Shown here one piece after another: positions 27,125-34,678 of a stretch of 64,000 nt of DNA. Position 1 is the stretch's first letter; every line of letters starts with the position of its first letter. Position numbers and translations under genes: made by a program. Source of the DNA: Nocardia jinanensis (lineage in GTDB: Bacteria; Actinomycetota; Actinomycetes; Mycobacteriales; Mycobacteriaceae); NCBI RefSeq assembly GCF_014645735.1, contig NZ_BMMH01000021.1:1-64000 (forward strand). The letters run 5' to 3'. Below the pieces are notes generated by a model. That model saw nothing but the letters and a program-made list of their open reading frames with translations. It ran no database searches and was not told where the DNA came from.

Positions 27125-28429
27125 ATGCACAAGGTCAGTGATATCGGCGCCGGCGTGGAATACGCGGATGTCGTGATCATCGGTTCGGGGTTCGGCGGGC
27201 TCGCCGCGGCCAAGCAATTGGCCAAGGCGGGAGTGGATCATGTCCTGATCTCGAGCACGCCGGAACACCTGTTCCAGCCGCTGCTCTATCAGGTCGCCAC
27301 CGGGGTATTGGCGTCCGCCGAGATCGCACCCCCGATCGCGAACATCCTGCGCCGGCACAAGGAGGCGGATGTCCGGTTGGGTGAAGTCACCGATATCGAG
27401 CCCGACGCCGCCGTCCTGACCTACCGCACCGGTGAAGAGACCCGGCAGATCCGCTACGGATCGCTGATCGCGGCCACCGGTGCGAGCCAGTCGTATTTCG
27501 GACGCGACGACTTCGCCGACAAGACCTACTCACTGAAGACCATCGACGATGCGCGGCTGCTCCGGGCCCAGATCGAACGGGTATTCCGTGAGGCGGCCAA
27601 GGCCGACGAGGAAACCCGCCGCCGGCTGCTGTCGTTCGTCGTCGTCGGCGCCGGGGCCACCGGTGTCGAGGTCGCGGGGCAGTTGAAAGAGCTGGCCAAG
27701 CGGTATTACCACCAGGAGGTCTCGGTGACCCTGGTCGAGGGCGCCGGCGCGGTGCTACCGCCGTTCGGCGGCGGGCTATCGGAGTACGCGAAGAAAACGC
27801 TGACCCGCAGCGGGGTCGACGTGCTGCTCGGTACCTTCGTCACCGATATCCAGGACGGCCAGGTCACGGTCAAGGACAAAGACGGTACCCAACGACAGAT
27901 CGACGCCGAGACCATCGTGTGGTCGGCGGGTGTGCAGGCCGGTGGTTTCGCGAAACTACTGGCCGCGGCGACCGGTTGCGAAACCGATCGCGCCGGGCGC
28001 CTGCTCATCAACCCCGACCTCACCGTGGGCGGCTACGCCGATATCTACGCGATCGGCGATATGACCTCGCTCAACGGCTACCCGGGCCAGTCGCCCGTGG
28101 CGATGCAGGAAGGCCGGCACGCCGCCGACATCATCAGCCGTGACACCCACCCGGGCACTCCGTTCGTGTACTGGGACAAGGGCAGCATGGCGGTGATCAG
28201 CCGGTTCAGCGCGGTGACGAAGCTGAACGACAAGATCACCTTCCGCGGTGTCTTCGCCTGGTTCATCTGGCTGGCCGTGCACCTGTTCTACCTGGTGGGC
28301 TTCCGGAATCGGTTCGCCGCGGTCCTGTCGTGGCTGGTGGCGTTCATCGGCACCGGGCGGCCCGGGTTCCAGGAGGTGGACCGCCAGCATCTGGAACGGG
28401 TACGCGAACCCGAACGTTTCGTCGCCTGA
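27125..28429 (+). CDS. ndh: Type II NADH dehydrogenase (NDH-2-like)
   Basis: A 434-residue flavoprotein. GSGFGGLAAAKQLAKAG (about 21-37) binds FAD, VVVGAGATGVEVAGQL binds NAD(P)H, and IYAIGDM is the second FAD motif. A C-terminal hydrophobic stretch (FAWFIWLAVHLFYLVGF) anchors it to the membrane, as in NDH-2. It oxidises NADH and reduces menaquinone without proton pumping. ATG 27125 is favoured over GTG 27110 because AAGGAGG lies just before it. Divergent from a LysR gene. A tandem repeat and a hairpin follow. Confidence 0.93.
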   Translation: MHKVSDIGAGVEYADVVIIGSGFGGLAAAKQLAKAGVDHVLISSTPEHLFQPLLYQVATGVLASAEIAPPIANILRRHKEADVRLGEVTDIEPDAAVLTYRTGEETRQIRYGSLIAATGASQSYFGRDDFADKTYSLKTIDDARLLRAQIERVFREAAKADEETRRRLLSFVVVGAGATGVEVAGQLKELAKRYYHQEVSVTLVEGAGAVLPPFGGGLSEYAKKTLTRSGVDVLLGTFVTDIQDGQVTVKDKDGTQRQIDAETIVWSAGVQAGGFAKLLAAATGCETDRAGRLLINPDLTVGGYADIYAIGDMTSLNGYPGQSPVAMQEGRHAADIISRDTHPGTPFVYWDKGSMAVISRFSAVTKLNDKITFRGVFAWFIWLAVHLFYLVGFRNRFAAVLSWLVAFIGTGRPGFQEVDRQHLERVREPERFVA

Positions 28430-28461
28430 CGAGCGCCGCCGGGCGGAGCTCTCGGCGGACC

Positions 28462-28564
28462 GGGCACGGCCGCAGCGATCGCGGGGGTACGCAGGGTGCG
28501 CACGGCCGCAGCGAACGCGGAGGTACGCAGGGTGCGCACGGCCGGAGCGAACGCGGAGGTACGC
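28462..28564. repeat. Three tandem 31-bp units at 36-bp period
   Basis: Units start at 28462, 28498 and 28534. Each resembles the inverse of the 32-bp interspersed repeat at 5655 and 11876. The third unit starts GCGCACGGCCGGAGCG and ends GGAGGTACGC. Spacer bases AGGGT separate the units. They lie 33 bp after the NDH-2 stop. On the reverse strand they read as a repeated TSAFA-AVR-type peptide, but I see no gene there. Confidence 0.8.
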
Positions 28565-28570
28565 CTAGGC

Positions 28571-28607
28571 CCGCGGGCGGGCCCGGTCGAGCAGGGTCCG
28601 CCCGCGG
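28571..28607 (+). terminator. GC-rich hairpin after ndh
   Basis: CCGCGGGCGG (28571-28580) pairs with CCGCCCGCGG (28598-28607), with four further pairs inside. No T run. Probably a rho-independent-like or stabilising hairpin. Confidence 0.5.
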
Positions 28608-28799
28608 CGCTTACGCTGGGTAGCGGCGAATTCCAGGTTGCGGCCGGCCCAATTCCGGTGCCGAGTCCGGTGTTCGCGCGAACGCGCGGGTACTGTCCGG
28701 TGAACGTCCGGTGTGACCTACGTCTCGTTAACCGAACCGGCATGCTCGCGACACGTCACGGACGCCCCGGCGCAGTCTCGGACTGGCCTGCTTGGCGTC

Positions 28800-29627
28800 A
28801 TGGCTATTACGTCCGTGCTGACGGCTCCGGCTCGACCGGCCGCCGGCGAGGATCACCGGTCCCGTTACGCTCTGATCGTCTCCTCCGACACCGACCATCG
28901 CATCGCGGCGCAGCGGTTGCGGTACAACGTATTCGCCGGCGAGCCGGGATTCTCGATCCCCGACGACGGCACAGGCCTGGACGCGGACAGGTTCGACGAA
29001 CACTGCGACCATATGCTGGTCCGCGACGAGACCACCGGCGAGTTCGTCGGGTGCTACCGGATGTTGCCGCCGGACAAGGTCGCCGGGGCCGGTGGGTACT
29101 ACACGGCCACCGAATTCGACCTCACGAACCTCGACCCCGCGGGTTTGCGGGTCGTGGAGATGGGGCGCGCGTGCGTGGTCCCCGATCATCGCAACGGCTC
29201 GGTCCTCACGCTGATGTGGGCCGGCATTCTGCACTATATCCAGCTCACCGGCTATGACTGGGTGATGGGATGTGCTTCGGTGCCCATGCAGAACAGCCCG
29301 GCCGAACCGGCCGGTGTCAATGTTCGCGGGGTGCGCGACTTCCTGCTCGGTAAGCACGCCTGCGCGCCGGAGAAACGGGTGCGCCCCTACCGCCCTGTTG
29401 TGGTCGACGGGGTGGCGCTCGACGATCTGCCCGCCCCCGCCCGCCCGAAACTGCCGCCCCTGCTCAACGGCTACCTGCGGCTCGGCGCCGAGATCTGCGG
29501 GGAGCCCGCGCACGATCCGGATTTCGCCGTCGCCGATTTCGTGGTCTTGCTGGGGCTCGACACCATCAACACCCGCTATCTCGATCGGTTGCGCGGCGCC
29601 GCCGCGAATTTCGGCGGCGGGCGGTGA
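28800..29627 (+). CDS. OlsB/hemolysin-like N-acyltransferase (Rv3027c-like)
   Basis: A 275-residue GNAT-related acyltransferase of the OlsB (ornithine N-acyltransferase) type: RLRYNVFAGEPGF near the N-terminus, EFVGCYRMLPPDKV, and VVEMGRACVVPDHRNG in the acyl-donor region. Together with the next gene (PlsC-like) it mirrors Rv3027c/Rv3026c and the OlsB/OlsA arrangement that makes ornithine lipids from ornithine and acyl donors. That product is an inference here. ATG 28800 is preferred; the frame is open upstream to 28713. The next gene starts 4 bp after the stop. Confidence 0.82.
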   Translation: MAITSVLTAPARPAAGEDHRSRYALIVSSDTDHRIAAQRLRYNVFAGEPGFSIPDDGTGLDADRFDEHCDHMLVRDETTGEFVGCYRMLPPDKVAGAGGYYTATEFDLTNLDPAGLRVVEMGRACVVPDHRNGSVLTLMWAGILHYIQLTGYDWVMGCASVPMQNSPAEPAGVNVRGVRDFLLGKHACAPEKRVRPYRPVVVDGVALDDLPAPARPKLPPLLNGYLRLGAEICGEPAHDPDFAVADFVVLLGLDTINTRYLDRLRGAAANFGGGR

Positions 29628-29631
29628 GGTG

Positions 29632-30570
29632 ATGGAGATGGTCGCGAATCCGGTGGAGCGGGTGTCCGTCCTGGTGCAGGAGCCGCCCGCCCAGCACTCC
29701 TGGATGCCGGTGAGTCCGTGCGGGACCGGCTGTGTGCAGCAGCGTCCCGAGATAGGTGTCGCGCGGGCCGGGCTCCGGGCGATGGGCGCCCTCTCGGTGC
29801 TGTTCGCCTATCCCTTTGTGCATATCGTCACACCGGCGTCGCGGCGCTCGGGGGTCCAGCGCCGGTTCGCCCGGACTCTGCTGCGTGCCTGTGGTATCCG
29901 GTTGCGGGTGGTGGACCGGCGCACGGGAGCCGCGGCGATCGGGCCGCGGTACGCCGGCCCGGGCACCGGGGTGCTCGTCGCCTGTGGGCATATCGGGTGG
30001 GCGGATATCGTCGTGCTCGCCTCGGTGCAGCCGCTCGCGTTCGTGGCGCGAGCTGATCTGATCGATTGGCCGGTGCTCGGGAAACTCGCGCGGGTGATGC
30101 GGGTCGTCCCGATCGAACGGGAGCGGCTGCGGCGCCTGCCGGATGTGGTGGAGCAGATCGGGCAACGGCTCGCCGCAGGCGAACGGATCGGGTTCTTCCC
30201 GGAGGGCACCACGTGGTGTGGTCGTGCTTACGGGACGTTGCGGCCCGCGCTGTTCCAGGCCGCCGTGGACAGCGCGGTCCCGGTGCAGCCGGTCCGGCTG
30301 CGGTACCTGGACGGGCACGGTAATCGGTCCACCGTCCCGGGTTTCGTCGGGGACGACACGCTCATCGATTCGATCGTGCGAGTCTTGCGCGCGCGAAATC
30401 TGACCGCCGAGGTCGTTCTCGCGCCGGTTGAGCCGGCCGGTACCGATCGCAAGGATCTGGCTCGGCGTTGTGAGCGAGCGGTTCGCGCGGAGGAACTCTC
30501 CGATGCCGCGCATGCCGTGCTCGCCGCGGCGGGCCGGCAACTGACGAAAGCGGCGGTGGAAGCAGTCTGA
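29632..30570 (+). CDS. PlsC-type lysolipid acyltransferase (Rv3026c/OlsA-like)
   Basis: A 312-residue membrane-associated acyltransferase. A hydrophobic segment (ALSVLFAYPFVHIV, about 55-68) precedes CGHIGWADIVVL, a variant of the HX4D catalytic motif (H-I-G-W-A-D). FFPEGTTW is the substrate-binding motif. It would acylate a lysolipid hydroxyl. With the OlsB-like gene 4 bp upstream it probably forms an ornithine-lipid-type two-step pathway. ATG 29632 chosen; ATG 29638 is possible. A strong hairpin follows. Confidence 0.87.
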   Translation: MEMVANPVERVSVLVQEPPAQHSWMPVSPCGTGCVQQRPEIGVARAGLRAMGALSVLFAYPFVHIVTPASRRSGVQRRFARTLLRACGIRLRVVDRRTGAAAIGPRYAGPGTGVLVACGHIGWADIVVLASVQPLAFVARADLIDWPVLGKLARVMRVVPIERERLRRLPDVVEQIGQRLAAGERIGFFPEGTTWCGRAYGTLRPALFQAAVDSAVPVQPVRLRYLDGHGNRSTVPGFVGDDTLIDSIVRVLRARNLTAEVVLAPVEPAGTDRKDLARRCERAVRAEELSDAAHAVLAAAGRQLTKAAVEAV

Positions 30571-30583
30571 TCGGAGCGGATCG

Positions 30584-30617
30584 CGGCCGAGCCCACCGAG
30601 TGGGCTCGGCCGTTCTG
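30584..30617 (+). terminator. Hairpin terminator between convergent genes
   Basis: CGGCCGAGCCCAC (30584-30596) pairs perfectly with GTGGGCTCGGCCG (30600-30612), loop CGA, then TTCTG. It lies between the acyltransferase and the convergent secreted-protein gene. Confidence 0.8.
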
Positions 30618-30677
30618 CAGTTCGATAGCGACTCGCTGGCCTATGTACCGCTACTCAACGGCTACTTGTTTGCCGTA

Positions 30678-31247
30678 TCAGCGAGCGCTGCCCGTCCCGG
30701 GAAGCCCCGGAATGCCCGGCAGTGCGAAGGGGAGTTGCGGCAATACCGGCAATTGGACCTGCGGCAGAAGGCTCGGCGGGGGCGGCGGGATATACGGGTT
30801 GGGCACGTTCCAGTTCGGCGGCGCGCCCCCGCCGCCGCGAGGGTTCTCGTGGTCCCAATCGGCGGGCTGGTCGTAATCGCGGCCCCGGTTGTTGTGGGAG
30901 TCGCGGTCGGGGTACTGGTTGTCGCCGCTGTTGAGGTGGTCCTCCCAGCCGTCGTAATCCTGCCGGTGGTGGTCCTTGTAGCCGTAATGACCGTTGTCGT
31001 CCCAGCCGAAATCGTCGTCGTCGTTGTCCCAGGCGTGGTGGTCGTTGTCGTTGCGGCCGCTGTCGTTCCAGTTGCTGCTATCGCCGAAGCTGTCGCTGGA
31101 ATCGTGGGAATCGCTGACCTGGACCGCCGCGGCCGGACCGGCGAGGGCGGGGCCGGCGGTGACCGCCAGTGGCGCGAGGGTGATGACTGCGAGCGCGGCG
31201 ATCCGCGCCGCGAGACGGCGGGCGCGCTGTTCGTGGTTTCGGTTCAT
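30678..31247 (-). CDS. Secreted Asp/Asn/His-rich low-complexity protein
   Basis: A 189-residue protein with a Sec signal peptide (after an Arg-rich start, LAALAVITLAPLAVTA, cleavage near residue 36 at ALA-GP). The mature part (about 45-135) is dominated by Asp, Asn, His, Tyr and Trp, with stretches such as NDNDHHAWDNDDDDFGW. A Pro/Leu-rich tail follows, ending PGIPGLPGTGSAR. No known domain. The composition suggests a divalent-metal-binding or intrinsically disordered wall protein (inference). It has its own promoter region toward 31333. Confidence 0.75.
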   Translation of the reverse strand: MNRNHEQRARRLAARIAALAVITLAPLAVTAGPALAGPAAAVQVSDSHDSSDSFGDSSNWNDSGRNDNDHHAWDNDDDDFGWDDNGHYGYKDHHRQDYDGWEDHLNSGDNQYPDRDSHNNRGRDYDQPADWDHENPRGGGGAPPNWNVPNPYIPPPPPSLLPQVQLPVLPQLPFALPGIPGLPGTGSAR

Positions 31248-31332
31248 CGGTGGTCCTCACTCGGTCACACCCCCGATCGGGTCTTCCGGGGTGCTCGCAC
31301 TGCTTGAAGTGCTTTATTGATACATCAATCAC

Positions 31333-31354
31333 CGTACCGCTGAATAACGGTACG
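31333..31354. promoter_or_regulatory. Inverted repeat in divergent promoter region
   Basis: CGTACCG (31333-31339) and CGGTACG (31348-31354) flank an 8-bp AT-rich spacer. The dyad lies upstream of the secreted-protein gene and of the peptide cassette on the other strand, suitable for a dimeric repressor. A second short dyad, TTGATACATCAA, lies nearby at about 31317. Confidence 0.35.
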
Positions 31355-31469
31355 TTCAATAGGTGGGTGTCAAGTGGGGTGATCGGCGTGCCGAATCGGG
31401 CCCGCCGTGACACGATCGAGAGCGGTCCGGTCGCGGCCCGAACGTCCACCGGGGCGCACGGCGGCGGTA

Positions 31470-31733
31470 GAGGGGACTACGGTGGTGACGAACACCGTCG
31501 AGCAGCCGTTCGGCTGCCGAATCCGATGGAACCTCTTTCGAACTGCCGCAGTCCCTCGCCTCCGGGCCGACGGGAAGCTCCACTCGGCGGTCCGTCGCGG
31601 AGTGGTTCCGGGTTCGGATGGGTACTCCCGGAAGGCCCGGACCGCCGGTCGGACCAACCGCCGCGGGACGCGCATCTCGACCCTGCCTGCCGCGAATTCA
31701 CCGGCAGCGCACACCGAAGATCGGAGCACGAAC
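31470..31733 (+). repeat. Duplicated leader region, copy A
   Basis: About 260 bp upstream of peptide A is closely similar to 33240-33504 upstream of peptide B, with shared blocks CCTCTTTCGAACTGCCGCAG, GGCCCGGACCGCCGGTCGG and ACCGAAGATCGGAGCACGAA. Only about one net base of indel separates them. Conservation extends beyond the ribosome binding site, so it may hold a promoter, a structured leader or an unrecognised reading frame. Confidence 0.7.
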
Positions 31734-31880
31734 ATGCACGACGACAACACAGGACTGTTCAGTCACGTCCCCGCCGACCCCGAGCCGTACTCGATACCGG
31801 CCGATGCTCCGCAACCGGTCTTCCTGACCGCCGTGCCGGAGCAGGACTCGGCCGCGTCATCGGACGCGGGCCCCCGGTAA
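31734..31880 (+). CDS. 48-residue peptide, copy A, unknown
   Basis: ATG 31734 follows GGAG at 7 bp. The 48-residue product starts MHDDNTGLFSHVPADP, has the core EPYSIPADAPQPVFLTAVPE, and ends in a Ser/Ala/Asp tail. A second copy at 33505 keeps residues 1-36 nearly unchanged. Over those codons I count about 7 synonymous and 3 conservative nonsynonymous differences, which argues that the peptide is translated and under selection. There is no signal peptide or Cys. The lysolipid-acyltransferase gene starts 2 bp after its stop, so the two are translationally linked. It may be a precursor or modulator peptide (inference). I do not recognise the family. Confidence 0.65.
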   Translation: MHDDNTGLFSHVPADPEPYSIPADAPQPVFLTAVPEQDSAASSDAGPR

Positions 31881-31882
31881 CG

Positions 31883-32746
31883 GTGTCCGGCCGGGCGCAG
31901 GACCTCGGTTACGCGGCGGGCTGGCGCCTGGTGCGTGCCCTGCCGCACCGATGGGCGGTCCGACTGTTCGATGCCGGTGCCGACCGCATCGCCCGGCGCG
32001 ACGGCGGACCGACTCAGCTCCGGCGCAATCTCGCCCGGGTACTCGGGGTAGCCCCCGAAGAGGTTCCGCAGGAACTGATACAGGCGAGTCTGCGCTCGTA
32101 CGCGAGATACTGGCGGGAGGCTTTCCGGCTGCCCTCCATGGATCCGCGGGAGCTGGCCGCCATCATCGAAGCGTCGGCCACCGGCCTGGACCGTATCCGC
32201 GAAGCGTCCGCCGCGGGTCGTGGCGCGGTGATAGCCCTGCCGCACAGCGGGAACTGGGATCTCGCCGGAGTCTGGCTCGTGCAGCGGGTCGGTACGCCCA
32301 CCGTCGTCGCCGAACGATTGCGGCCGGAGTCGCTGTTCCGCCGCTTCGTCCGGTTCCGGGAGGGTCTCGGCTTCGAGATCATCCCGCTCACCGGAGCCGA
32401 GACACCGCCGTACGAGCGGCTCAGCGACCGGCTCCGTGCGGGCGGACTGGTCTGCCTGCTCGGCGAACGGGATTTCTCCGGCCGGGGCGTGGCCGTCACG
32501 TTCTTCGGCGAAAAGACGCTGATGCCCGCCGGCCCGGCCCGGCTGGCTATCGAAACGGGTGCCCCGCTGCTGCCCGTACACTGCTGGTTCACCCCGGCCG
32601 GGTGGGGATTCTCGGTCGGGGAGCCGGTCGACACCTCCCACGGGGTCGAGGACGCCACCCAGACCCTGGCCGACCGGTTCGCCGCGGGTATCGCCGCCCA
32701 CCCCGCCGACTGGCATATGCTGCAACGCCTCTGGCCGGGCGGGTGA
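31883..32746 (+). CDS. Lysophospholipid acyltransferase, PatA/HtrB-like
   Basis: A 287-residue LPLAT of the lauroyl/PIM acyltransferase branch. The catalytic motif is ALPHSGNWDLAG (H-S-G-N-W-D, about residues 119-124), followed by a hydrophobic LVCLLGERDFSGRGV region typical of PatA. PatA acylates the mannose of PIM2. This looks like a paralogue outside the usual pgsA-patA-pimA cluster. GTG 31883 lies 2 bp after peptide A. The acceptor is unknown; the linked peptide, or a glycolipid regulated by it, are both open possibilities. Confidence 0.85.
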   Translation: MSGRAQDLGYAAGWRLVRALPHRWAVRLFDAGADRIARRDGGPTQLRRNLARVLGVAPEEVPQELIQASLRSYARYWREAFRLPSMDPRELAAIIEASATGLDRIREASAAGRGAVIALPHSGNWDLAGVWLVQRVGTPTVVAERLRPESLFRRFVRFREGLGFEIIPLTGAETPPYERLSDRLRAGGLVCLLGERDFSGRGVAVTFFGEKTLMPAGPARLAIETGAPLLPVHCWFTPAGWGFSVGEPVDTSHGVEDATQTLADRFAAGIAAHPADWHMLQRLWPGG

Positions 32747-32992
32747 AGGCGGTGGCGTCATCCGCACCGGACTGCGCGGGCGACGCGTTCGCGCACATCG
32801 AGCACATACGACCCAGGGGGTTAAGCGGTAACTCGTGACGGCTGTCCTTTACCGGTTATGAAGTCGGTACAGCGTTTGCGCAGGTCACCATCGTTGCCCA
32901 TCGTTTCCTGTGATTTCCCTATCTGCGCAGGTAGATGGCTATATTAGTGTTCCGACACTGCTTCTGTGTTCCCGTAACTTCCCGTGCTGGCC

Positions 32993-33021
32993 CGCGTGCA
33001 AATCGTAGAAAAATCGTAGAA
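32993..33021. repeat. 29-bp direct repeat, left boundary of a 10.7-kb segment
   Basis: Identical over 29 bp to 43697-43725. It begins CGCGTGCAA and contains two tandem copies of AAATCGTAGAA. It could be an attachment-site-like or recombination-generated direct repeat. The enclosed segment holds no integrase I can identify. The rest of 32747-33239 shows no supported gene. Confidence 0.7.
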
Positions 33022-33239
33022 CCATGCGCCGGACAACAGGCGAACCCGGCGGGGTATCCATGTGCCCGGCTGAGGCGAGTCTGCGGAGGAGGACCTGCCG
33101 TTCACAGGTGGCATGCGCTCGGTGTCCGTGACCCGTACCGGAGGTTTCAGTCCGGCGTGATCGGTGCAGTGAAGCGGCGCGTGCGCCGCCGATGCGGTCG
33201 CGGACCGGATTGTCGACCGGGAGGCGTGCGGCAGGGGCG

Positions 33240-33504
33240 GATGGGGCTACGGTGGTGAGGAACACGGTCGAGTAGCCGATCGGCTGCCGAACCCGACAGG
33301 ACCTCTTTCGAACTGCCGCAGTCTCGCTACCTCCGGGCGACGGGTTGCTCCACTCGGCAGTTCGGCGCGGAGCGGCCTCGGGTTCGGATGGGTATCCCCG
33401 AGAGGCCCGGACCGCCGGTCGGCCAGACCGCCACGGGACGCGCATCTCGACCCTGCCTGCCGCGACTTTCACCGGCAGCGCACACCGAAGATCGGAGCAC
33501 GAAC
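33240..33504 (+). repeat. Duplicated leader region, copy B
   Basis: Counterpart of 31470-31733; matched in order, with many point differences and one net base of indel before the start codon. The TACGGTGGTGA block (33248) and the block around 33301-33320 align directly with copy A. Confidence 0.7.
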
Positions 33505-33651
33505 ATGTATGACGACAATGCTGGACTGTTCAGCCACGTCCCGGCCGAACCCGAGCCGTACTCGATACCGGCCGATGCTCCGCAACCTGTGTTCCTGACC
33601 GCGGTGCCCGAGCCGGACGCCGCCACCCGCCCGGACGCCGGTTCCAGGTAG
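33505..33651 (+). CDS. 48-residue peptide, copy B, unknown
   Basis: ATG 33505 after GGAG. The product starts MYDDNAGLFSHVPAEP, keeps the same EPYSIPADAPQPVFLTAVPE core as copy A, and differs in the last 12 residues (PDAATRPDAGSR-type tail). Unlike copy A no acyltransferase follows; instead there is a strong terminator 48 bp later. So the peptide can be expressed as its own transcript. It lies just inside the left 29-bp repeat. Role unknown. Confidence 0.62.
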   Translation: MYDDNAGLFSHVPAEPEPYSIPADAPQPVFLTAVPEPDAATRPDAGSR

Positions 33652-33698
33652 GCCGGTTCCAGTCAGAGCCGGCGCGCTACTGGTTCGGCAGCAGAAAT

Positions 33699-33743
33699 AG
33701 CAGGTCAGGCCCGGTCTAAGACCGGGTCCGACCTGCTTTTTTG
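33699..33743 (+). terminator. Rho-independent terminator after peptide B
   Basis: AGCAGGTC and GACCTGCT form the outer stem, GGCCCGGTCT and AGACCGGGTCC the inner stem. A run of six T follows (33737-33742). This is the most canonical terminator in the window. Confidence 0.9.
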
Positions 33744-33859
33744 TGTCTGGCCCCGCGTTTCCCCCCCGTTTTGGTCCTAGTGTGCTTGCCTGCCCGGACC
33801 AAAGCGATCGCTCGGGTCCGGAACTCGGTGGGATAAGCGCGTGAGTCTGCCTTTCGGTA

Positions 33860-34130
33860 AGGCTGTCAGTTAGCGACCGGAGTTGGGACCCAACCGGTGG
33901 GGCAGGTCAAAACATAGGCAACCGGAGAATGCCCAGTCATCGTGGCGATGTACCCCTCGATGAACTCTCGGATCTGCACCGCCTCGACGAGAGGTTCGCC
34001 CGCGGCTACGAACTGCTCAACAGTGGCGACGGTTCTGTACCCGAGGTCGATATCGACGAGTTGCGCGCCCTGCATCCGGAATTGCTGGACCTCCGCACCT
34101 GGCTGCACCGCACCGCTGGACTGATCGGGT
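33860..34130. other. Unresolved region with opposed short frames
   Basis: Both strands carry open frames of similar quality here: plus from ATG 33929 (MPSHRGDVPLDELSDLHRLD), and minus 33866-34108 (with FIEGYIATMTGHSPVAYVL). Neither has a family I know or strong third-position GC bias, and the plus frame runs into the MerR gene. This is probably a decayed fragment or one small unknown gene; I cannot choose the strand. Confidence 0.3.
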
Positions 34131-34571
34131 TCAAGCTGGCGGTTCCCGTTGAGCTGCGGTCATTTCGCGCAGGTACGGGCAATTCGCGGCCGGGTCGTCG
34201 TCCGGGCAGGCGAGGAGATGGTCGAGGTGCGCTTTGGCGGCGGCCAGCCGTTCCTGCTGCCGCTCGATCTCTTCGATCCGTTCGGTCACCGCCTGGCGCC
34301 AGGTGTGGCTCCCGGTGTCACCTGTCAGCACGGCGGCGATCTCGTCGAGGCTCAGCAGTCCGGTATCGCGCCAAATCTGGATGAGCCCGATTCGATGCAG
34401 TTCATCCGGCCCGTACCGGCGCCAGTTCGCCCGGCGTTCAGCCGGCCGGAACAGCCCGCGTTTCTCCCAGTAGCGCAGTGTCGAACCGGCCAGGCCGAAG
34501 CGGCGTGCCGCTGCGCCGATTCCGATGAGCTCCGAGTTGTCATCAGTGCGTGCGGGCGCTGTCTCGTTCAT
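34131..34571 (-). CDS. MerR family transcriptional regulator
   Basis: A 146-residue MerR protein. The HTH is IGIGAAARRFGLAGSTLRYWEKRGL (about residues 18-42), followed by the wing YGPDELHRIGLIQIW and a coiled-coil dimer helix. The C-terminal LACPDDDPAANCPYL holds two cysteines that could sense a metal or redox state. ATG 34571 is chosen because the first conserved HTH residues follow soon after. It is divergent from the ABC pair at 34679 and shares its 107-bp promoter, which also holds an iron-box-like site and tandem GACTTCAA repeats. It probably regulates that pair. Confidence 0.9.
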   Translation of the reverse strand: MNETAPARTDDNSELIGIGAAARRFGLAGSTLRYWEKRGLFRPAERRANWRRYGPDELHRIGLIQIWRDTGLLSLDEIAAVLTGDTGSHTWRQAVTERIEEIERQQERLAAAKAHLDHLLACPDDDPAANCPYLREMTAAQREPPA

Positions 34572-34619
34572 CCCGGGTCCTGCTTTCCGGATCCTTGACT
34601 TCAAGCCGACTTCAAATGA

Positions 34620-34638
34620 TTCGGTAAGGCCAACCTTA
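34620..34638. promoter_or_regulatory. Probable IdeR/DtxR iron box
   Basis: TTCGGTAAGGCCAACCTTA matches the DtxR/IdeR consensus TTAGGTTAGGCTAACCTWA at 16 of 19 positions (W = A or T). It is centred between the MerR and ABC genes, about 40 bp before the ABC start. Iron-loaded IdeR would repress the ABC pair here (inference). Confidence 0.65.
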
Positions 34639-34678
34639 GTGGGAATGCGGGCTCCGTGTTCCTTCCCGGCGACGAAGG

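Noticed and set aside
28462..28564. CRISPR array
   Set aside because: Only three units; the spacers are 5 bp and identical, so it is a tandem repeat, not a CRISPR.
32853..32868. 16-bp similarity to the iscS start region (43776-43791)
   Set aside because: One mismatch over 16 bp between the two sites could suggest a duplicated iscS start near the left repeat, but nothing beyond these bases matches.
33929..34384. 151-codon plus-strand frame
   Set aside because: Its second half is antisense to the MerR gene; only the first part is ambiguous and is listed as unresolved.
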